Positions 58,410 to 64,000 of a stretch of 64,000 nt of DNA are shown here, one piece after another. The translations under genes and the position numbers were made by a program. The notes under the pieces are model-generated. The model was given only the letters and a program-made list of their open reading frames with translations, ran no database searches and was not told the DNA's origin. Source of the stretch: Thermoplasmata archaeon (GTDB lineage Archaea > Thermoplasmatota > Thermoplasmata > Lutacidiplasmatales > UBA184); NCBI GenBank assembly GCA_027314165.1, contig DAHVCH010000001.1:1-64000 (forward strand), read 5' to 3'. How positions within the stretch are numbered: position 1 is the stretch's first letter; every line of letters begins with the position of its first letter.

Positions 58410-59143
58410 CGTCCATGCCGCTTCCCACAGGAAGCGCGAACGCGCCTGCGGGCGGGGCCCCTGAGACACGGTCCGAAGGCGGGCGCCTGGGCGACGGCCG
58501 GCCGACTCGTTCCCGTGAGGTCGCATGGCGGATCTTCGCCCACGAGCTCACCTCGGCATCCCTGCAGGAGCGGGGGGAAGGAGAGAAGGCGACGACTCAT
58601 GTCCTGACCCCGTTGGGAGCCCGGGTGGGCCGACTGCTGATGGTCGGTTCCCTCGGCCAGATCGAGCGCGTGGGAGAGGGGCCCATCCCTCTCTGGCGCA
58701 GCCGCCTCAGCGACCCCACGGGCGGGGTCTCCGTCACGGCCGGCTCCTACCACCCTCGTGCGGCCGCGTTCCTCGCGCAGGCGAAGGCGCCGGTGCGGGC
58801 GGTCGTGGTCGGCAAGCCTCACCTCTTCGTCGGGCGGGAAGGGGTCCCGGTCGTCACCGTTCGCGCGGAGGTCATCGCTCCCGTCGGTCCGCTGGAGGAG
58901 CAGGTCTGGGTGGTGGAGACCGCTCGCGAGACGCTTCGGCGCATCGCCCTCTCCGTGGAGCTTGCGTCGCGGTCCGCCGAGGGCGCGGCCCTCGACCCCG
59001 CGCGCCCCGTCCCGGGATTCCCGCGTCGGCTCGTGGCCTCAGCGGTCGCGATCCGGGGGCGCTACCCGACCCCGGACCCCGAGAGGTTCCGAGCTCCGGT
59101 CCTGACGGCCTTGCGGGCGGTTGCGTCGTCCGCCGCCTCGTAG
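58406..59143 (+). CDS. RPA-associated protein (COG3390 type)
   Basis: The 245-residue protein matches the RPA-associated family in SREVAWRIFAHELTSASL, THVLTPLGARVGRLLMVGSL, WRSRLSDPTGGVSVTAGSYH, and PVRAVVVGKPHLFVGREGVP. The fold is an OB domain with flanking helices. In euryarchaea these genes follow RPA and encode a partner of the ssDNA-binding complex. The ATG overlaps the RPA stop by ATGA. The first 35 residues are a variable polar segment. A strong stem-loop follows the gene at 59191-59222. Confidence 0.88.
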   Translation: MTSMPLPTGSANAPAGGAPETRSEGGRLGDGRPTRSREVAWRIFAHELTSASLQERGEGEKATTHVLTPLGARVGRLLMVGSLGQIERVGEGPIPLWRSRLSDPTGGVSVTAGSYHPRAAAFLAQAKAPVRAVVVGKPHLFVGREGVPVVTVRAEVIAPVGPLEEQVWVVETARETLRRIALSVELASRSAEGAALDPARPVPGFPRRLVASAVAIRGRYPTPDPERFRAPVLTALRAVASSAAS

Positions 59144-59190
59144 GGGACATCCGGACCCGCTCCGACCTGGACCGGGGGTCGGAGAGGGAG

Positions 59191-59222
59191 CGCCGGCGAT
59201 CCCCTTAGGGGGGTCACCGGCG
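59191..59222 (+). terminator. Stem-loop after the RPA operon
   Basis: A stem of 13 pairs, one of them G-T, with one mismatch, closing a four-base loop (CGCCGGCGATCCCC with GGGGGTCACCGGCG), 48 bases past the RPA-associated stop and just before the promoter of the next gene. Confidence 0.5.
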
Positions 59223-59224
59223 AA

Positions 59225-59230
59225 GCTATC
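59225..59230 (+). promoter_or_regulatory. TATA-like box of the STAND ATPase gene
   Basis: GCTATC, 26-31 bases before the GTG at 59256; the box directly abuts the preceding stem-loop. Confidence 0.4.
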
Positions 59231-59255
59231 CCCCTGTGCCCCGTCTCGGTCGTCC

Positions 59256-61859
59256 GTGGAAGCCCTTGTGGCGGGCGGTCCGCGAAGTCCGGAGGCCTGC
59301 CCCGGCCGTCCGGAGGTCTCCCGTCAGCTGTCCGAGGCGGTCGGCCGCGCCCGGGAGGGACGCGGATCGACCTGGCTCCTGACCGGTCCGCCGGGGATGG
59401 GCAAGTCGTTCGTCCTCGACTGGGTCGCTAAGGAGGCCGCCGGAGCCGGCTTCCGTGTGCTGCGGTGCGGTTTCCCCGACCGGACGGCCCCTCCGCTCGC
59501 ACCCCTCGCCAAGGCGCTCGACGGTCTCGCGGACGGCGGCGGGGATCGGCCCCACGGATCTCGCGCCCCTACGCCCCCCGCGCTGACGATACTCTCGCAC
59601 ATCCGGGCGCTCATCCGAGCGACGGCGGAGCGCCCGGTCGCCCTCCTCCTCGACGATGCGCACCGTGCGGACCCCGAGTCGGTCATCGCCTTCCAACTCT
59701 TCTCCCGGGCGTTCGGTGGGCTGCGCGGGATCATGGTCGGCACCCTCGCGGACCGCACCGTCGAGGAGGGTCCGGAAGGAGGACCTCTCTGGGAACGGAC
59801 CCTGGAGCTCCTGAGCGACGAGGGGACGATCCGCAGGCTCCCCCTCGAGGGATTGGACGGGCGGGCATGCCGTGGGGTCATCGAGGATGCGGCGGGAGGG
59901 GAGCTCTCCGGCCCGGAAGGCGACGAGCTCGTGGACGGGCTCGTCGCCCGCACCGGCGGCAACCCGCTCTTCCTGAGGGAGATCGTGACGTTGCTCAAGG
60001 ACCAGCATCAGCTCCTGGTGGAGGGGGGAAAGCTGCGGCTCTCCCCGGTCCCGTTCGTCGAGGGCGGGAGCCCTATCGGGGGCGGATGGGGCAGGTTCCC
60101 CCTCCCCCCGACCCTGCGTCGCCTCGTCCTCTCACGTCTGGACCATGTTCTTCCCGCGGACCTGCTGCTGCTCCAGACCGCCGCTCTGATCGGCGGACCC
60201 TTCGACCTGCCCCCGCTGGTCGGTGTCCTCTCCAGGACCCTGCGCGACGTCCGCGCGACCTGCCGAGACCTGGAACGGCTGGGTCTCGTTCGACCCTGCG
60301 GGGACACGGACGCGACGGGGGCCGCGGGGGCAGGCGAAGCCAGCGAGGAGGCCTGGGAGTTCTCGCACGACCTGGTCTGGGAGGTGGTCCTACGGGACGC
60401 CTCGAACTCGGACCTGCGGACCACGTCGCGGAAGCTGGCGGGATGGTGGAGCGCGAACCGCCCTGAGGAGGTGGAGACCATCGCCCGCCTCTTCCACGAC
60501 GCACAGGAGCCCCTCGAGGGTCTTGCGCACGTCCGGGAGGCCATCGATCGCGCGCTCCGCAGCGAAGCGACGGCGGCGGCGGAGACGTACTTTCGGTGGT
60601 ACTTCGACCTGCTCGCCCTCGTAGGGGACCGACGCGGGGAACTCCCCCGAGAGGCCCTCGGGCTCGTGGACGGGCTGCTCGTGCGCCGTCTGCGTCGTGA
60701 GACTTTGGCGGTGCTCGAGGAGCTCGAGAGGGCCTATCCGTCCGAAGAGATGCATTGGGAGGTGGGCTGGCGGCAGGTCCACGTGCTGGTCTCCTTCGAC
60801 CTGACCCAGGCGGAGCGGAAGCTCGACGTGCTCTCCCGAGAGCTCGAGACCGTCCCGAGCGACCGTCGAGGGGTGCGACCGGCCCAGCTGGCCTTCGTTC
60901 GATGTGAGGTGCTTGGGGCACGGCTGCGGTGGCCGGAGTCCATCGCGGCGGGGATCGAGTCGCTCGCGCTGTGGGGGGACCTCAGTTCCGCCTGGGAGAA
61001 GGGCCGCACGCTGTACGAGGTCGGCTGGGCCCAGCTGATGCTCGGCCGCCTGCCTGCCGCCCGGGAGTTCCTGGAGGAGCTGAGAGCCTTGACCCTGCGC
61101 ACCGAGGCTCCCGCTCTATTGGCCACGAGCCTCGTCTTCGAAGGGACCCTCTCGCTGATGGAGGGGAACCTGCGGGCCGCGTCGCGGGCCTACGAGGAGG
61201 CCAGCACCCGTCTCCTCGAGCTGGGCGCGATGGAGGGATACGGTATCGCGAAGAACAACCTCGCCGAGGTCCTGGTCCACCAGGGGAGGCTGGAGGAGGC
61301 CCGAGCGGCGCTCGCGGAGGCCGAGCTGGTGGGCGGCCGCTTCGGCTACCCCCGTGTGGTCCAGGGATGCGCCCTCAAGTGGGCGTGGCTGGATGCGTTC
61401 GAGGGCCGCTGGGCCGACGCTCTCCTTGCCCTCGAGGACGCCCAGAAGGGAGCGCGCGACGGGGACTTCGATGAGGAGCTCCTCGAATCTCAACTCCTCC
61501 ACGCGTGGGCCGTTGGATGCGCCGGTGCCCCCGAGGTCGGGCTCCGGGAGCTTGAGACCGTCCGGAAGTCTTCGGAGAAGCTCCAACCCCACGTTCGCCC
61601 CTGCCTCTTCCGGGTGGAGGGAGAGCTCCTGGAGCTCGCGGGTCGCCCGGGGGCCCGAGAGGCTCTGGAGCGTTCGCTCGAGTCGGCGCGACGTTTCTCC
61701 GGTCCCGAGGGACAGGCCGGAGCGCTCCGTTCGATCGCACGCTGGGAGCGGCGGCACGGGGGCATACAGGCCGCGGACCACGCGGAAGCCGAGGCCTCGC
61801 GGATCTTGGGCGGGACGGGCGGGGAGGGTGGAAGAAGGCCTCCCCTGCCTCACGGATGA
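59256..61859 (+). CDS. STAND-type ATPase with TPR-like C-terminal repeats
   Basis: The 867-residue protein has a Walker A motif LLTGPPGMGKSF (about residues 42-53) and Walker B VALLLDDAH (about 128-136), preceded by an R-x-x-x-L start typical of AAA_16/STAND NTPases. A winged-helix-like segment (FPLPPTLRRLVLSRLDHVLP) and TGGNPLFLREIV follow, as in MalT-type and adenylate-cyclase-linked STAND proteins. The C-terminal 450 residues are TPR-like (LSLMEGNLRAASRAYEEAST, EVLVHQGRLEEARAALAEAE). There is no DNA-binding or enzymatic effector domain visible, so the output is unknown. The GTG at 59256 fits the promoter; the open frame starts at 59121. Confidence 0.85.
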   Translation: MEALVAGGPRSPEACPGRPEVSRQLSEAVGRAREGRGSTWLLTGPPGMGKSFVLDWVAKEAAGAGFRVLRCGFPDRTAPPLAPLAKALDGLADGGGDRPHGSRAPTPPALTILSHIRALIRATAERPVALLLDDAHRADPESVIAFQLFSRAFGGLRGIMVGTLADRTVEEGPEGGPLWERTLELLSDEGTIRRLPLEGLDGRACRGVIEDAAGGELSGPEGDELVDGLVARTGGNPLFLREIVTLLKDQHQLLVEGGKLRLSPVPFVEGGSPIGGGWGRFPLPPTLRRLVLSRLDHVLPADLLLLQTAALIGGPFDLPPLVGVLSRTLRDVRATCRDLERLGLVRPCGDTDATGAAGAGEASEEAWEFSHDLVWEVVLRDASNSDLRTTSRKLAGWWSANRPEEVETIARLFHDAQEPLEGLAHVREAIDRALRSEATAAAETYFRWYFDLLALVGDRRGELPREALGLVDGLLVRRLRRETLAVLEELERAYPSEEMHWEVGWRQVHVLVSFDLTQAERKLDVLSRELETVPSDRRGVRPAQLAFVRCEVLGARLRWPESIAAGIESLALWGDLSSAWEKGRTLYEVGWAQLMLGRLPAAREFLEELRALTLRTEAPALLATSLVFEGTLSLMEGNLRAASRAYEEASTRLLELGAMEGYGIAKNNLAEVLVHQGRLEEARAALAEAELVGGRFGYPRVVQGCALKWAWLDAFEGRWADALLALEDAQKGARDGDFDEELLESQLLHAWAVGCAGAPEVGLRELETVRKSSEKLQPHVRPCLFRVEGELLELAGRPGAREALERSLESARRFSGPEGQAGALRSIARWERRHGGIQAADHAEAEASRILGGTGGEGGRRPPLPHG

Positions 61860-61873
61860 GGCCCTCCGGCCTC
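61858..61873 (+). terminator. Short stem-loop overlapping the STAND stop codon
   Basis: GAGGCC-CTCC-GGCCTC, a perfect 6-bp stem beginning inside the TGA of the STAND gene and ending 18 bases before the TATA box of the guide RNA. Confidence 0.4.
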
Positions 61874-61890
61874 GGCGCCCCGATTCGTAG

Positions 61891-61898
61891 TATTTATA
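61891..61898 (+). promoter_or_regulatory. TATA box of the C/D box guide RNA
   Basis: TATTTATA is one of the best TATA boxes in the window. With the spacing measured at other genes here it predicts a transcript start near 61921, five bases before box C. Confidence 0.7.
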
Positions 61899-61920
61899 CC
61901 CCCTTCTGTTTGCGCGGCCT

Positions 61921-61979
61921 CGGGGATGATGAGCACCTGTCTCGCCGATCTGGTGAAGAGACCTGCGACGTTCTGACCC
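61921..61979 (+). ncRNA. Box C/D guide RNA (2'-O-methylation guide)
   Basis: In order: terminal-stem GGGG (61922-61925), box C ATGATGA (61926-61932), 12-base guide GCACCTGTCTCG (61933-61944), box D' CCGA (61945-61948, one off CTGA), 4-base spacer, box C' GTGAAGA (61953-61959, one off GTGATGA), 13-base guide GACCTGCGACGTT (61960-61972), box D CTGA (61973-61976), terminal-stem CCC. Total length and guide lengths are those of archaeal C/D sRNAs. Both guides are complementary to neighbouring parts of the conserved 23S rRNA segment AACGUCGNGAGACAG: AACGUCG(C) for the D guide, GAGACAG and possibly more for the D' guide. By the five-nucleotide rule the targets are the U of AACGU and the second A of GAGA. 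Machinery for it (Nop5, fibrillarin) is in the same window. Confidence 0.8.
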
Positions 61980-62000
61980 AGGGCACTACACACCGCGTAC

Positions 62001-62915
62001 ATGGCCGAAAGACCTGAGAAATTCCCCTGGTTGGGGTTCATCGTGCTCGCCGTCATTCTCGTGGCCTCCGCCGGAGGCGGATACTACGCGATCACCCAGA
62101 CGGTGCTCAAGCCCAAGCCCGCGCCCAGCGTCCTGATCGTGTCGGAGGGGGACAACGTCACGGTGAACTACGTCGGGATCTTCGGCAGCGGCATCGACAA
62201 GGGGAAGGTCTTCGACACCTCCCTGCTCTCCGTCGCACGCGACAACTCCAGCTGGCCGAAGGCGATGAGCTTCGGCTTCCGGGGCGCGAGCGGGTACACG
62301 CCGCTCAAGGCCCACGTGGGCCCGCAGACGTTCGGCTCCTACACGAGCCTCATCACCGGGTTCTGGACCGCGATGGTGGGCCTCCCCGGGAACCAGACGA
62401 TCACCACGGTCATCCCCCCCGGCCAGGGATACGGGTTCGCCGATCCCGCGAAGATCATGACCTTCCCGATGAAGCAGACCGTCCCGATGCTCTACACCTA
62501 CACTCCCGCGCAGTTCGCCTCCACCTACTCGGGGATCGCCGCGCAGCCCCTCGCCACGTTCCTCGACCCGCACTGGGGCTGGAACGACACGATCCTTTCC
62601 GTGAACTCCACGGCCGTGGTTCTCGAGTACACTCCGAACGTGGGGGAGCACATCAGCCCCCTGGGATGGACGGATGTCGTGACCGGGGTCAGCAACACGG
62701 TGAGCCCGACGGGCTTGATCACCTACGTCAACGACCTCGTCCCTCTCGACGTGGGACAGGTCCAGGGCGTGGACTGGCAGCAAGGTGGCGGGCAGTTCTA
62801 CCTCACGAACGTGAACCCCGCGGCGGGCACCTACACCCTCGACTTCAACACCGAGGTCACCGGCAACACCCTGATCTTCGAGATCACGGTCATCGACATC
62901 CTGCCCCCAGCCTGA
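62001..62915 (+). CDS. Membrane-anchored FKBP-type peptidyl-prolyl isomerase
   Basis: The 304-residue protein has an N-terminal membrane anchor (GFIVLAVILVASAGGGYYAI, about residues 12-31) and an extracellular FKBP-like domain: VSEGDNVTVNYVGIF, VFDTS, LITGFWTAMVGLPGNQTITT and VIPPGQGYGFADP. A large insertion and a C-terminal domain (about 165-304) follow, as in long archaeal FKBPs with an insert-in-flap chaperone domain. It likely helps fold exported proteins, of which the window codes for several. The ATG at 62001 lies 24 bases after box D of the guide RNA, and no separate TATA box is seen, so the two may share a transcript. Confidence 0.87.
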   Translation: MAERPEKFPWLGFIVLAVILVASAGGGYYAITQTVLKPKPAPSVLIVSEGDNVTVNYVGIFGSGIDKGKVFDTSLLSVARDNSSWPKAMSFGFRGASGYTPLKAHVGPQTFGSYTSLITGFWTAMVGLPGNQTITTVIPPGQGYGFADPAKIMTFPMKQTVPMLYTYTPAQFASTYSGIAAQPLATFLDPHWGWNDTILSVNSTAVVLEYTPNVGEHISPLGWTDVVTGVSNTVSPTGLITYVNDLVPLDVGQVQGVDWQQGGGQFYLTNVNPAAGTYTLDFNTEVTGNTLIFEITVIDILPPA

Positions 62916-62922
62916 GCTCGGT

Positions 62923-62941
62923 CGCGGACCCGGTGTCCGCG
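62923..62941. terminator. Stem-loop between FKBP and the last surface gene
   Basis: CGCGGAC-CCGGT-GTCCGCG, a perfect 7-bp stem eight bases past the FKBP stop codon. Confidence 0.45.
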
Positions 62942-62988
62942 CTCTCGCTCTCTCAACCTAGGGCTCCTCGATAGAGCGCCCCGTGACC

Positions 62989-64000
62989 TCACCAGAGCTG
63001 GACCTCGGGGGACGGAGGGGGGACCTCGGCAGGCTCCTCGAGAGGGGGGCCCTCAGGTGTCGGCGGAGGGCCCTTCGCTGTCGGTCCGCGTCGCCGTCGA
63101 AGAAGCACGGTCGCGGCGGCCATGAGCAGCAGGGAGAACATGCCCACGACAAGCAGGAGGATGAACGGCCACGTCGGTGGGCCCGTGGGGGGCGGAGGAG
63201 GAAGGGCGGAGAAGGTTGCGGAGAGCGTCCCGTTCCCCGAGACCGAGACCGTGGCGTTCAGCCCGTTCTCTGACTCCAGCACCAACCCACCGGAGACCGA
63301 CCAGCCCAGGAAATTGCGTCCGGCGCAGAGCGACACCGTCGCGGGGTAGGTGCCGACGGGGACCGCCATGCTCGGGTACAGGCCGTAGGGAGGCTGCGTA
63401 TCGATGGGACTCCCGTTGAAGGCGACCGGTCCGCAGGACGCAGGCACGACCACGAGCGTGACCAGGGGGAAGTCCTCGAAGATGGCCAGCAGGGTCCCGT
63501 TGGCCGAGACTGTGACCGTCGTTGGACTGCTCGTGATCGGGGAGACGCTCACCCCGCTCGCACCGGACCAGCCGGCAAAGATGTGGGCGCGGCACGCGCG
63601 GATCCCGGCGGCATAGGCCCCCGGGACCCAGGGGTTCATGTCGTACCCGCTCGGGGCTTCGAGTGTGCCATCGAAAGTGATCGGACCACAACCGCCGGGC
63701 CGAACGATGAACTGGACGATGGGGTAAGGGGAGAACGCCACCTCGAGCGAAGCGCTCCCCCCGACCGTCAGTCCACCCGCTCCCAAGGACGCAGCTCCCG
63801 TCGCCGTGATCTGCCCCAGCGCCCAGCCGGGCGCGGGTTGGGCGGAGAGCGGGAGCGTCCAGCCCTCGAAGAACCACCCCGTCGCTCCGGACCCGAACAC
63901 TCCCCCGCTCTGGGAGCCGCCCAGAGGGGGAGGTGCGTTGACCGCGAGCACTCCGTGCCCGGCGGTGACCACGACCTGCACGGGCCAGGCCGGGAACCCG
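62989..64000 (-). CDS. C-terminal part of a surface protein (cut by window edge)
   Basis: The frame is open through the right edge (GFPAWPVQVVVTAGHG precedes the first in-frame GTG), so only the last 337 residues are seen. They contain two or three copies of a repeat of about 80-90 residues: IVRPGGCGPITFDGTLEAPS then YDMNPWVPGAYAAGIRACRA and FAGWSGASGVSVSP, and VVVPASCGPVAFNGSPIDTQ then YPATVSLCAGRNFLGWSVSG. This resembles bacterial InlB-B/beta-grasp-like repeats. A Pro-rich linker, a membrane helix (FILLLVVGMFSLLLMAAATV) and a Pro-rich tail ending EVQLW follow. It is a membrane-anchored surface protein with its N-terminus outside. Confidence 0.82.
   Translation of the reverse strand, partial: GFPAWPVQVVVTAGHGVLAVNAPPPLGGSQSGGVFGSGATGWFFEGWTLPLSAQPAPGWALGQITATGAASLGAGGLTVGGSASLEVAFSPYPIVQFIVRPGGCGPITFDGTLEAPSGYDMNPWVPGAYAAGIRACRAHIFAGWSGASGVSVSPITSSPTTVTVSANGTLLAIFEDFPLVTLVVVPASCGPVAFNGSPIDTQPPYGLYPSMAVPVGTYPATVSLCAGRNFLGWSVSGGLVLESENGLNATVSVSGNGTLSATFSALPPPPPTGPPTWPFILLLVVGMFSLLLMAAATVLLRRRRGPTAKGPPPTPEGPPLEEPAEVPPPSPEVQLW

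Noticed and set aside
61926-61976. A 16-codon frame starting ATGATGAGC just after a strong TATA box, readable as a leader peptide of the FKBP gene
   Set aside because: The same bases spell box C, C', D' and D with rRNA-matching guides, which explains them better; the ATGATGA is box C.
1-64000. CRISPR arrays, insertion sequences, integrases or phage genes
   Set aside because: None seen: no spaced direct repeats of CRISPR type, no transposase motifs, and no flanking inverted repeats of element size.

Overview
The window is a very GC-rich stretch of an archaeal chromosome. The informational genes settle the domain: ribosomal proteins L1, L10 and L12 of the archaeal stalk type, L44e, S27e, aIF2 alpha, aIF5A, Nop10, Nop5 plus fibrillarin, Trm56, an archaeal D-aminoacyl-tRNA deacylase, and the two ether-lipid enzymes GGGP synthase and DGGGP synthase. 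The euryarchaeal RPA plus RPA-associated-protein pair, and the many PKD-type surface proteins with a C-terminal membrane anchor, suggest a high-GC Thermoplasmatota-like lineage. That placement is an inference and not proven by this window. Gene starts follow a clear rule: many genes have a TATA-like hexamer 24 to 31 bases before an ATG or GTG, so many transcripts should be leaderless.

Layout. 0.2-2.3 kb: a GrpB-like protein and an MFS permease. 2.5-5.9 kb (minus): purF, nop5, fibrillarin. 6.5-8.4 kb (minus): L1-L10-L12. 9.5-11.5 kb: a hydrolase fused to long low-complexity tails. 11.5-15.3 kb: a dense plus-strand run of L44e, S27e, aIF2 alpha, Nop10, a winged-helix protein, Trm56 and mevalonate kinase. 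15.3-17.1 kb (minus): YchF GTPase and cobalamin adenosyltransferase. 17.2-21.6 kb: a 1447-residue surface protein with five copies of an unrecognised module. 21.7-22.4 kb (minus): a ribbon-helix-helix regulator and a small zinc protein. 22.6-27.7 kb: aIF5A and a giant helical-repeat protein whose start codon appears to be ACG. 27.8-31.8 kb: small proteins, tRNA-Glu, a 58-residue CDGSH iron-sulfur protein and DtdA. 31.9-35.9 kb (minus): an M16 peptidase pair and a Pro/Tyr-rich membrane protein. 36.1-39.6 kb: DGGGP synthase, GGGP synthase and a DUF2070 membrane protein. 39.7-44.1 kb: two zinc-ribbon proteins and an M20 peptidase. 44.1-53.4 kb: MFS permease, small Cys-rich protein, three surface proteins, a regulator and a membrane protein. 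53.6-59.1 kb: PdxS, a glycosyltransferase, PyrF, and the RPA pair. 59.3-62.9 kb: a STAND-type ATPase, a C/D box guide RNA and a membrane FKBP. A truncated surface protein runs off the right edge.

How the parts fit. The rRNA-modification theme is strong. Nop5 and fibrillarin are the protein core of the C/D box methylation machine, and the window also holds what looks like a free-standing C/D box guide RNA (61921-61979). It has its own TATA box, and both its guides match adjacent parts of one conserved 23S rRNA segment. Mevalonate kinase, GGGP synthase and DGGGP synthase together cover early and late steps of archaeal lipid synthesis. The surface proteins share one plan: signal segment, Ig/PKD-like ectodomain, C-terminal membrane helix, short cytoplasmic tail. 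One of them ends in a cytoplasmic zinc ribbon, a fold repeated in several otherwise unrecognised proteins here. Many genes are followed within a few tens of bases by perfect GC-rich stem-loops.
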